NCBI RefSeq assembly: GCF_001583415.1 | Contig: NZ_CP014475.1 | Coordinates: 3,658,001 to 3,722,000, forward strand | Length of the DNA stretch: 64,000 nucleotides | Source of the DNA: Mycolicibacterium phlei | GTDB taxonomy: Bacteria > Actinomycetota > Actinomycetes > Mycobacteriales > Mycobacteriaceae | Direction of reading: 5' to 3' | Shown here: one piece after another, positions 44,034 through 51,124 of the stretch | How positions within the stretch are numbered: position 1 is the stretch's first letter | How the letters are laid out: the number at the start of each line of letters is the position of its first letter | Made by a program: the position numbers and the translations under genes | Notes under the pieces: generated by a model | What the model was told of the DNA's origin: nothing | What the model saw: only the letters and a program-made list of their open reading frames with translations | Database searches by the model: none

Positions 44034-46619
44034 GTGGCACTTCCCAACCTGACTCGCGACCAAGCCGTTGAACGCGCCGCCCTGGTCACCGTCGAGCGCT
44101 ACCGCATCGCTCTCGACCTCACCGACGGGGCGGGCAAGCCCGGCGAGCGCACCTTCCGGTCGACCACGACCGTCGAGTTCGACGCGACCGCCGGCGGCGA
44201 CACCTACATCGACATCGCCGCCGACAAGATCCACCGCGCCACGCTCAACGGGCGCGACATCGACGTGTCGGGCTACGACGAGTCCACCGGCATCCCGCTG
44301 ACCGGTCTGGCCGAGCGCAACGTCGTCGTCGTCGACGCCGACTGCCGCTACTCCAACACCGGTGAGGGCCTGCACCGGTTCGTCGACCCGGTCGACGACG
44401 AGGTCTACCTGTACTCCCAGTTCGAAACCGCCGACGCCAAGCGGATGTTCGCGTGTTTCGACCAGCCCGACCTCAAGGCCACCTTCGACATCACCGTGAC
44501 CGCCCCGGCGCACTGGGAGGTGGTGTCCAACGGCGCCACCGTCAGCGTCGAGGACGACGGCGCGGCCAAGAAGCACACGTTCGCCGAGACCCCGCGGATG
44601 AGCACCTACCTGGTGGCGCTGGTGGCCGGGCCGTACGCGCGCTGGGACGACGTCTACCGCGACGAGCACGGCGAGATCCCGCTGGGCCTGTTCTGCCGCA
44701 GGTCGCTGGCGCAGTACATGGATCCCGAGCGGCTGTTCACCGAGACCAAGCAGGGCTTCGGGTTCTACCACCGCAACTTCGGGGTGCCGTACGCGTTCGG
44801 CAAGTACGACCAGCTGTTCGTGCCGGAGTTCAACGCCGGCGCCATGGAGAACGCGGGCGCGGTGACGTTCCTCGAGGACTACGTGTTCCGCAGCAAGGTC
44901 ACCCGGGCCTCCTACGAGCGTCGCGCCGAGACCGTCCTGCACGAGATGGCGCACATGTGGTTCGGCGACCTGGTCACCATGAAGTGGTGGGATGACCTGT
45001 GGCTCAACGAGTCCTTCGCGACGTTCGCGTCGGTGCTGTGCCAGGCCGAGGCCACCGAGTACACGCAGGCGTGGACCACGTTCGCCAACGTCGAGAAGTC
45101 GTGGGCCTACCGCCAGGACCAGCTGCCGTCGACGCATCCGGTCGCCGCCGACATCCCCGACCTGCACGCCGTCGAGGTGAACTTCGACGGCATCACCTAC
45201 GCCAAGGGCGCCAGCGTGCTCAAGCAGCTGGTGGCCTACGTGGGGCTGGAGTCGTTCCTCGCAGGTCTGCGTGACTACTTCCGCGACCACGCGTTCGGCA
45301 ACGCGACGTTCGGAGATCTGCTGGGCGCGTTGGAGAAGGCGTCGGGCCGCGACCTGTCGGGCTGGGGTCGCCAGTGGCTCAAGACCACCGGCCTGAACAA
45401 GCTGCGCCCGTCGTTCGACGTCGACGCCGAGGGCCGGTTCACCCGGTTCGCGATAGAGCAGAGCGGTGCCGCGCCCGGCGCCGGTGAGACCCGGGTGCAC
45501 CGCCTGGCGGTCGGCATCTACGACGACGACGGCAGCGGCAAGCTGGTGCGGGTGCACCGCGAGGAGCTCGACGTCGAGGGCGAGACCACCGAAGTTCCTG
45601 CACTGCAGGGGGTTTCGCGCGGCAAGCTGATCCTGGTCAACGACGACGACCTGACGTACTGCTCGCTGCGGCTGGACCCGGACTCGCTGCAGACGCTGCT
45701 GACCCGTATCGCCGACATCGCCGAACCGCTGCCCCGCACGCTGGCGTGGTCGGCGGCATGGGAGATGACCCGCGACGCCGAGCTGCGCGCCCGCGACTTC
45801 GTCGCGCTGGTGTCCTCGGGTGTGCACGCCGAGACCGAGGTCGGTGTGCTGCAACGGCTTCTGCTGCAGGCGCAGACGGCGCTGAACTCCTACGCCGAAC
45901 CGCATTGGGCGGCGTCGCAGGGCTGGCCGGCGTTCGCGGACCGGCTGCTGGAGTTGGCCCGCGGCGCGGAGGCCGGCTCGGACCATCAGCTGGCGTTCGT
46001 CAACGCGCTGTGCACCTCGGTGCTGTCGCAGCGGCACACCGATGTGTTGAAGGCGCTGCTGGACGGCGATCCGGCGGAGCAGGGCCTGTCCGGGCTGGTG
46101 GTGGACACCGATCTGCGGTGGCGGATCGTGACCGCGCTGGCCGCGGCCGGCGTCGTCGACAACGACGGCACCGACACGCCGTTCATCGACGCCGAAGCGC
46201 AGCGTGACCCGACGGCGGCCGGCCGGCGCAACGCGGCGGCCGCGGCGGCGGCGCGTCCGCAGGCGGCGGTGAAGGCCTCGGCGTGGGAGCAGGTCATCGA
46301 GGACGACACGCTGGCCAACATCACCGCGCGTTCGATCATCGGCGGGTTCGTCCAGCCGGGTCAGTATGAGCTGCTCAAGCCGTTCCGCGACAAGTACTTC
46401 GAGGCGATCTCCGGGGTGTGGCAGCGCCGGTCCAGCGAGGTCGCGCAGACCGTGGTGGTCGGGCTGTACCCGTCGTGGGACATCAGCGAGGAGGGCCTGG
46501 CCGCCGCCGACCGGTTCCTCGCCGACTCCGAGGTGCCGCCGCCGCTGCGCCGGCTGGTGCTCGAGGGCCGCGCCGGGGTCGAACGGTCCCTGAAGGCCCG
46601 CACCTTCGACGCCGGCTGA
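44034..46619 (+). CDS. pepN: Aminopeptidase N
   Basis: Zinc metallopeptidase (M1 family) removing N-terminal residues from peptides in the cytoplasm. The 861-residue protein has the substrate-binding GAMEN (269-273), the zinc motif HEMAH (303-307) with catalytic Glu304, and the third ligand Glu326 in WLNESFA. A C-terminal helical domain of about 350 residues follows. The GTG start at 44034 gives MALPNLTRDQAVERAAL, the mycobacterial N-terminus. A 62-bp palindromic repeat begins 14 nt after its stop and may end the transcript. Confidence 0.97.
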   Translation: MALPNLTRDQAVERAALVTVERYRIALDLTDGAGKPGERTFRSTTTVEFDATAGGDTYIDIAADKIHRATLNGRDIDVSGYDESTGIPLTGLAERNVVVVDADCRYSNTGEGLHRFVDPVDDEVYLYSQFETADAKRMFACFDQPDLKATFDITVTAPAHWEVVSNGATVSVEDDGAAKKHTFAETPRMSTYLVALVAGPYARWDDVYRDEHGEIPLGLFCRRSLAQYMDPERLFTETKQGFGFYHRNFGVPYAFGKYDQLFVPEFNAGAMENAGAVTFLEDYVFRSKVTRASYERRAETVLHEMAHMWFGDLVTMKWWDDLWLNESFATFASVLCQAEATEYTQAWTTFANVEKSWAYRQDQLPSTHPVAADIPDLHAVEVNFDGITYAKGASVLKQLVAYVGLESFLAGLRDYFRDHAFGNATFGDLLGALEKASGRDLSGWGRQWLKTTGLNKLRPSFDVDAEGRFTRFAIEQSGAAPGAGETRVHRLAVGIYDDDGSGKLVRVHREELDVEGETTEVPALQGVSRGKLILVNDDDLTYCSLRLDPDSLQTLLTRIADIAEPLPRTLAWSAAWEMTRDAELRARDFVALVSSGVHAETEVGVLQRLLLQAQTALNSYAEPHWAASQGWPAFADRLLELARGAEAGSDHQLAFVNALCTSVLSQRHTDVLKALLDGDPAEQGLSGLVVDTDLRWRIVTALAAAGVVDNDGTDTPFIDAEAQRDPTAAGRRNAAAAAAARPQAAVKASAWEQVIEDDTLANITARSIIGGFVQPGQYELLKPFRDKYFEAISGVWQRRSSEVAQTVVVGLYPSWDISEEGLAAADRFLADSEVPPPLRRLVLEGRAGVERSLKARTFDAG

Positions 46620-46633
46620 CCCGCCGAATAATC

Positions 46634-46695
46634 CGCGAGCGTGCGTGTCTGCACACGACACGCCGCGGATTTTCCGGCATTTGCGCACGCTCGCG
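46634..46695 (+). repeat. 62-bp palindromic repeat, copy A
   Basis: Ends are a perfect 12-bp inverted pair, CGCGAGCGTGCG (46634-46645) and CGCACGCTCGCG (46684-46695). Inside is a second hairpin GCGTGT-N9-ACACGC, then a variable A/T-richer part. It lies 14 nt after the pepN stop. Copies B (54174-54235) and C (54339-54400) have the same length. Confidence 0.85.
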
Positions 46696-46710
46696 CTGCA
46701 TGCTCTGCAG

Positions 46711-47064
46711 GTGGCGGTCAGCAGGAGTCGCAAAGCGCGTGCGGCGCGGCGTCGTCAGCGTCGCGTCGCCGCCGTCGTCAACGACCTCACCCCCGCACAG
46801 TGGGCGGCGTTGAAGGAGGCGTGGCAGGGCTGCGCGTACTGCGGTGCGACGGACCGTCCGCTGCAGAAGGACTGCGTGATGGCGATCAGCCGCGGCGGCC
46901 GCTACACCGTCGACAACGTCGTGCCGGCATGCCCGTCGTGCAACACCAGTAAGTGCAACGACGAGGTCACCGGTTGGCTGCGCCGTAAGCGGCTCGACGA
47001 GCGCCGGTTTCTCGAGCGCTACATCGAGATCCGCAGGATGCTCACCGAGACGTCGGTCAGTTAG
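46711..47064 (+). CDS. HNH-type zinc protein with Cys replacing the catalytic His
   Basis: A 117-residue protein: a basic N-terminal segment (RSRKARAARRRQRR) and an HNH/treble-clef domain with zinc cysteines Cys41, Cys44, Cys74 and Cys77. The usual D-H general-base pair appears as Asp54-Cys55 in LQKDCVMAISRGG, while Asn69 and Asn78 of the motif remain. It may be a non-canonical nuclease or a nucleic-acid-binding derivative. GTG 46711 is the best start; further upstream the frame runs through the 62-bp repeat. Its stop overlaps that of the convergent membrane-protein gene by 4 nt. Distinct from the canonical HNH gene at 49928. Confidence 0.78.
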   Translation: MAVSRSRKARAARRRQRRVAAVVNDLTPAQWAALKEAWQGCAYCGATDRPLQKDCVMAISRGGRYTVDNVVPACPSCNTSKCNDEVTGWLRRKRLDERRFLERYIEIRRMLTETSVS

Positions 47065-47474
47065 CGAGTGTCGGCGGGAAACGCCTCGGGGCAAGCCTGA
47101 CGCAACTCGTCGGCCGTGCCGTAGATCAGATCTGCGGCTTCGACAAGCCGCGGATCACTGTCGGCATTCGTACGCAGCGCTTCGGCGAACGTGTCGAAGC
47201 CGTCGGCCCAGGTGTTCAGCGTGTCCTTCAGCTTCGGGTCGTCGACAGCACGCGTGGCGTCGCGAACCTTACGGGCCAACTCGGCCGCGGGACCGCCTCC
47301 CGCTTGATCCTGTGCTGCGGATTCGGACCACTCGCGCGCCAGTTCCGCCACTACCTGGCAATCCGATTCGGAGGCAACGGATTCCCTGTTCCATATCACC
47401 AGGGCTGTCACTGTCGCCAGGCAGACAACCACGGCGACAAGCGCCAGCAACCACTTCCGGTCAAGCCTGTTCAA
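47061..47474 (-). CDS. Small membrane-anchored Cys-pair protein, paralogue 2 (possible immunity protein)
   Basis: A 137-residue protein not recognised as a named family. It has an N-terminal anchor (about 8-28) with the rest predicted outside the membrane. Conserved with the neighbouring gene: SDC-VV (Cys39), REW, LN-WA-G, DP-LV-A and ADELR-ACPE (Cys128), so the two are tandem duplicates. The start is a TTG at 47474, chosen because GAAGGGA lies at good spacing and 10 nt separate it from the preceding stop; the longer open frame would overlap that gene entirely. Third gene of the EspE-like unit. Confidence 0.65.
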   Translation of the reverse strand: MNRLDRKWLLALVAVVVCLATVTALVIWNRESVASESDCQVVAELAREWSESAAQDQAGGGPAAELARKVRDATRAVDDPKLKDTLNTWADGFDTFAEALRTNADSDPRLVEAADLIYGTADELRQACPEAFPADTR

Positions 47475-47484
47475 TTCGTTCCCT

Positions 47485-47910
47485 TCACTCGGCTTCGACG
47501 CGATATGACTCGGGACAGTCCTCACGCAACTCGTCGGCCGCCCCGAACACCAGGCCCAAGGCCCGGACCAGGGTCGGGTCGTTGTCGTCCACCGCACCGG
47601 CGGGTCCGCGCCGGATCTCAGCCAGCGGGTCGGCCCCTTCCGCCCAACGGTTCAGGTCGTCCCTGACACTCGAACTGGAGACGGAGTCGGCTGCCGCGCG
47701 TATGCGTTCGGCAAACGCCCCGGTGACCTCGCCCCGGTCCTCGCCGTCCGACCCTACGCTCGCCCATTCGCGGAAAACCCCTGACACCACGCGACAGTCA
47801 GCCTCCGAAGGCGACTGCTGGGCACCTCGTATCACGACGAGCACCGCGGCCACCAGTTCGACGATCAAGACGGTGGCGATCCCCGCCCGAAGCCAAGGTG
47901 TGTGCGTCAT
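47485..47910 (-). CDS. Small membrane-anchored Cys-pair protein, paralogue 1 (possible immunity protein)
   Basis: A 141-residue paralogue of the next gene. The N-terminal hydrophobic anchor is IATVLIVELVAAVLVVI (about 11-27). An extracytoplasmic domain follows with EADC-VV (Cys39), REW, LN-WA-G, DP-LV-A and ADELREDCPE (Cys132). The two cysteines are placed to form a disulfide. It starts at ATG 47910, 7 nt after the stop of the EspE-like gene, so co-transcription is nearly certain. Position and duplication suggest an immunity role, but no function has been shown by the sequence itself. Confidence 0.72.
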   Translation of the reverse strand: MTHTPWLRAGIATVLIVELVAAVLVVIRGAQQSPSEADCRVVSGVFREWASVGSDGEDRGEVTGAFAERIRAAADSVSSSSVRDDLNRWAEGADPLAEIRRGPAGAVDDNDPTLVRALGLVFGAADELREDCPESYRVEAE

Positions 47911-47917
47911 GCTGTGG

Positions 47918-49063
47918 TCACCCTCCGGACACTATGACCGGGTGGTCTCTAGATGGCACGGGTATATGGTGTTGACCCCCAAACGGATTCGGGATGTACA
48001 GCGGAAGCCGGGGGTTCCGCGCCTGGATCTGGTAGATGTCCTTGATGTCGATCGGCTCCCACTTGTTTTGCCCCCAGTGGAGCGTGGGGTAACCACCACC
48101 GTCATTGTGAGGGACGAGGGCCGTTACGCGTTCTCGCTCAAGGTCGTAATCGACCCAGGTCGCCTGGTACCACTTACCGTTCTGCTCCACCCAACGCACA
48201 TGACTCGGGTCTCCGTTGAAGCCCTCTCCGGTGACTCGAAACCGGTATGCCTCTTGCATCGTCCACGCAGGCTGTACCCCCCACCCGTTAGCCGGCGGAG
48301 GGGCGATTTCCTGCAGCCCGGAGGTTCCACCGACCACAGGCGGTTCAATGTCTCTGTGCCACGGCTTCGGCGGTGCGACTCCGACCGGCGGTCCACCGTC
48401 TGGACCCGGCGGGTAGGCCTGGCCGAGCACCCATCGACCGCCACCCGGGGCGGAATCGTTCGGAGGCGGCGGATCGAACGGATACCGCCAGGGCTCATCG
48501 CCCTCGGCGCGGCTCGGCTCCTCCTCTTGCGTTCCCTCGTGGTCACCGGCGCCCTGAGGGAAACCGCCGAAACCAGCGCCCAGGAACTGGTATTCGTCCT
48601 TGATGCCGTTGATCCTGCCGGCGATCGACCTCATATCGGAGTCGGACCGCTGGATGACCTCGCTCAGCTCGGTGGCGCCGCGGCTCACCACCGAGAGCAG
48701 GACACGCTCTCGATTGGCTCCCGGAGGGACGCTGGCCGCCGTGTCGTGCACCCACTGCCGGATCGCGTCGAGGTTCTGCCTGCCCGCGATGACCACCTGA
48801 GCCGACCGGTCGACTTCGGCCCGCAGCCGCCGATCGAGTTCGGCGAGCCGCCCGAGCACCCGGTTCTGTCGCTCGTTCGCCGACGAGTACGAGTCTGCCG
48901 CGGAGCCGGTCCACTGCGCGGACGGCTGGGCGGACCGCACGGTGGACTCCAGCCTCCGCAACTGACCGCTCTTGTCGAATCCCGATCCATCGACCGGTGG
49001 CCCGTCGCCGAAGGTCGACCGAGCCTTCGACCAGATCACGTCGAACCCGTCGAGCACTCCCAC
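47918..49063 (-). CDS. EspA/EspE-like WXG protein with unknown C-terminal domain (candidate type VII effector)
   Basis: A 381-residue protein without a signal peptide. The N-terminal helical hairpin (about 1-160) resembles the EspA/EspE-type domain, with a W-x-G turn at Trp51-Thr-Gly53 and a nearby Tyr59. No exact YxxxD/E export motif was found. Residues about 165-265 are a Pro/Gly-rich linker. The C-terminal domain (about 266-381) is rich in aromatic residues (VRWVEQNGKWYQATWVDYD, PLYIPNPFGG) and not recognised. Start is GTG 49063. Two duplicated anchored proteins follow within 10 nt each. Effector-immunity is an inference from architecture. Confidence 0.65.
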   Translation of the reverse strand: MGVLDGFDVIWSKARSTFGDGPPVDGSGFDKSGQLRRLESTVRSAQPSAQWTGSAADSYSSANERQNRVLGRLAELDRRLRAEVDRSAQVVIAGRQNLDAIRQWVHDTAASVPPGANRERVLLSVVSRGATELSEVIQRSDSDMRSIAGRINGIKDEYQFLGAGFGGFPQGAGDHEGTQEEEPSRAEGDEPWRYPFDPPPPNDSAPGGGRWVLGQAYPPGPDGGPPVGVAPPKPWHRDIEPPVVGGTSGLQEIAPPPANGWGVQPAWTMQEAYRFRVTGEGFNGDPSHVRWVEQNGKWYQATWVDYDLERERVTALVPHNDGGGYPTLHWGQNKWEPIDIKDIYQIQARNPRLPLYIPNPFGGQHHIPVPSRDHPVIVSGG

Positions 49064-49168
49064 CCAGGCGTCCCTCTATTCGCGACCTCTCACGTCCGCC
49101 TCAAGCCTATGGCCCGCGCGGGGAGGCTCGACGCACGAATTTCGACCAGACACCGACCCAGAACACAG

Positions 49169-49200
49169 CGACGCCCTCCCCGGCTCCGGGGAGGGCGTCG
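49169..49200 (-). terminator. Strong hairpin ending the ctaJ unit
   Basis: A perfect 13-bp GC-rich stem with a 6-nt loop (arms 49169-49181 and 49188-49200), 11 nt after the stop of the DUF5130 gene on the minus strand. Only scattered T residues follow. It isolates the oxidase accessory genes from the EspE-like island. Confidence 0.7.
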
Positions 49201-49211
49201 GTGTTCGAACG

Positions 49212-49679
49212 TCAGTGCGGCGAGACGCCGGCGCTCATCACGCGCACGGCGCTGATGAGCCCGTCGATCAGGTTGCCGTCCTTGAATGACGCGGCGGCGG
49301 CGGACACCCCCAGCGGGGCGGCCTCTTCGATGCCGCGGCCCTTGACGTCGGCGCCGTAGACCACCTCGATGGCGCGCTGGTTGGGCGACACCGCGAGCAG
49401 CACCGCGTTGTTGGGCGTCGGCACCTTCGCGAGGATCTCGCGGGCCGTCGCCGCGGTGTCCTCGCCGAGCCCGCCGATGTAGACGGCGAAGCGGGCCTTG
49501 GCCGCGCGCGAGCCGTACTGCAGCGCCTCGTCGAGGGCCACCAGGTCTTTGACGGGGAACGGGTACTGAACCGACAACTCGCCCGGTTCGGTGACCCCGG
49601 AGAGCCGGCCGCTGGAGGTTACCGCCCAGCCGAGCGGCAGGTTGGCCGGATCGACCGTCTTGACGTCACCACTTGCCAC
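49212..49679 (-). CDS. DUF5130 protein (Rv2468c type; respiratory supercomplex-associated)
   Basis: A 155-residue protein with the TPM-like/DUF5130 pattern (LPLGWAVTSSGRLSGVTEPG, VYIGGLGEDTAATA, NAVLLAVSPNQRAIEVVYG). In M. smegmatis the ortholog (MSMEG_4692 or its neighbour, from memory) was found bound to the CIII-CIV respiratory supercomplex. No signal peptide seen. GTG 49679 is preferred to the upstream TTG 49694 because GGAGG lies 8 nt before it. It overlaps the end of ctaJ by 14 nt, so the genes are coupled. Confidence 0.82.
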   Translation of the reverse strand: MASGDVKTVDPANLPLGWAVTSSGRLSGVTEPGELSVQYPFPVKDLVALDEALQYGSRAAKARFAVYIGGLGEDTAATAREILAKVPTPNNAVLLAVSPNQRAIEVVYGADVKGRGIEEAAPLGVSAAAASFKDGNLIDGLISAVRVMSAGVSPH

Positions 49680-49902
49680 TTGCGCCGCCTCCAATCGTCA
49701 GCGAGTGCGAGCCGTGGCCGTGATCGGCCGGTTCCTCGGACGCCCACAGGATGGGTGCGTGCGTCCACGGCTCGGAGAGCTTGTAGGTCTCGGGGTGCGG
49801 GCCCTTGCGGTTCTTGCCGACGCCCCAGATCAGGCCGATCAACACCAGCGTTGTGACCAGTGGAACCAGGCCCATTAGCGAATGACTAAGTGCGGTGCTC
49901 AC
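49666..49902 (-). CDS. ctaJ: aa3-type cytochrome oxidase subunit CtaJ
   Basis: A 78-residue single-span protein. The hydrophobic helix is GLVPLVTTLVLIGLIWGV (about 11-28), followed by the conserved tail KGPHPETYKLSEPWTHAPILW and a His/Gly-rich end GGGASGKW. This matches my memory of the small CtaJ subunit of the mycobacterial aa3 oxidase, which lies next to the DUF5130 gene. GTG 49902 gives the expected N-terminus MSTALSHSL; the longer open frame overlaps the HNH gene's opposite reading. The name rests on recollection of the family. Confidence 0.75.
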   Translation of the reverse strand: MSTALSHSLMGLVPLVTTLVLIGLIWGVGKNRKGPHPETYKLSEPWTHAPILWASEEPADHGHGSHSLTIGGGASGKW

Positions 49903-49927
49903 GGGCAAACCGTATACCAGCGCCCGG

Positions 49928-50581
49928 TCAGGCCGCTCCCTCGCCCAGGTATCGCACCCATGCCGGGTCGAGTTCCTTGACGGTCGACAGCAGCCGCCAG
50001 TGCTGGCCCTTCGGCGGCGTCGGGACCGTGCGCAGGGTCCAGCCCAGTTCGGCCAGCAACCGGTCGGCCTTGCGGTGGTTGCACGACGAGCAGGCCGCCA
50101 CGCAGTTCTCCCAGGAGTGCTCACCGCCGCGACTGCGCGGCACCACGTGGTCGACGGTGTCGGCCTTGGAGCCGCAGTACGCGCAGCGGAACCGGTCACG
50201 GTGCATCAGTGCCGCCCGGGTCATCGGGACGCGGGCCCGGTACGGCACCCGCACGTAGGTGCGCAGCCGGATCACCGACGGGACGACGATCGAGTGGGTG
50301 GCCGAGTGGATCACCGGGCCGTTCGGGTCATCGTGGACGACGTCGGCTTTTCCGCATAAAAGCATGATGACCGCCCTGCGCATCGTCAGAGCGGTCAACG
50401 GTTCGTAGGTCGAGTTCAGCAGGAGGACGCGGCGGCGTCCCCATATCGAGGCGTCCCCGCCGCCGGGCGGGTGGGTCTCGACACTGTGCAGGACGCGGGA
50501 CGACCCCGGCGGTGCCGCGGTCGTGACAGGGCGGCTCCGGTGGCCGGCCCTCGTGGACTGGCCTTTCTTTCGATGCGCCAT
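49928..50581 (-). CDS. HNH endonuclease family protein (Rv2469c type)
   Basis: A 217-residue protein. It has a basic Gly/Ser-rich N-terminus, a middle domain with VLLLNSTYEPLTALTMRRAVIML, and a C-terminal HNH module. The zinc pairs are in CAYCG and ACSSC, and the catalytic DH in TVDHVVPRSRGG is intact. This is the conserved actinobacterial HNH family encoded near glbO; its cellular role is not known. GGAGGAC stands directly before ATG 50581. Divergent from glbO, and 25 nt upstream of ctaJ. Confidence 0.9.
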   Translation of the reverse strand: MAHRKKGQSTRAGHRSRPVTTAAPPGSSRVLHSVETHPPGGGDASIWGRRRVLLLNSTYEPLTALTMRRAVIMLLCGKADVVHDDPNGPVIHSATHSIVVPSVIRLRTYVRVPYRARVPMTRAALMHRDRFRCAYCGSKADTVDHVVPRSRGGEHSWENCVAACSSCNHRKADRLLAELGWTLRTVPTPPKGQHWRLLSTVKELDPAWVRYLGEGAA

Positions 50582-50722
50582 ACGTCCTCCGAGGAGACAG
50601 TTCACCACGGATCGGTGTTCATCGCACGACAATTCTGCGCGTGTTCGCAGGTCAGTCCGGCGAACTTCCGGTGTCGCGACCGGCTGACCTGGCGAATCCC
50701 GCGGCAAGGGACAATGGGGAGC

Positions 50723-51118
50723 GTGACGCAGCCGCAGGGATCGTTCTACGACGAGGTCGGAGGCCACGAGACGTTCCGCAGGATCGTGGCGCGGTTCTAC
50801 GAGTTGGTCGCCGAGGACGAGATCCTGCGCCCGCTGTACCCCGAGGAGGATCTGGGCCCGGCCGAAGAGCGGCTGAGGATGTTCCTCGAGCAGTACTGGG
50901 GCGGACCGCGCACCTACTCCGATCAGCGTGGGCATCCGCGGCTGCGGATGCGGCACATGCCGTTCCGGATCGGGTTCCTCGAGCGCGACGCCTGGCTGCG
51001 GTGCATGCACACCGCGGTGGCGTCGATCGACGCGCAGACGCTCGACGACGCCCACCGCAGGGTGCTGCTGGACTACCTGGAGATGGCGGCCGACTCGATG
51101 GTCAACTCGGCGTTCTAG
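50723..51118 (+). CDS. glbO: Truncated hemoglobin O
   Basis: Group II truncated hemoglobin that binds oxygen and can associate with the membrane and oxidative metabolism. The 131-residue protein has proximal His78 (RMRHMPF), TyrCD1 at Tyr39 and TrpG8 at Trp91, matching Mtb GlbO positions. The start is uncertain: GTG 50723 fits the family length, but an in-frame ATG at 50714 is also possible; AAGGG is slightly too close to the ATG and far from the GTG. Location between the HNH gene and aglA is as in M. tuberculosis. Confidence 0.94.
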   Translation: MTQPQGSFYDEVGGHETFRRIVARFYELVAEDEILRPLYPEEDLGPAEERLRMFLEQYWGGPRTYSDQRGHPRLRMRHMPFRIGFLERDAWLRCMHTAVASIDAQTLDDAHRRVLLDYLEMAADSMVNSAF

Positions 51119-51124
51119 TCGTCG

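Noticed and set aside
44019..46733. 904-residue frame opposite pepN
   Set aside because: pepN has GAMEN and HEMAH. The antisense frame is low-complexity with Arg/Gln/His bias.
47312..49255. 647-residue plus-strand frame across the EspE-like island
   Set aside because: It covers three genes on the other strand that have close spacing, ribosome-binding sites and paralogy. Its own protein has no features.
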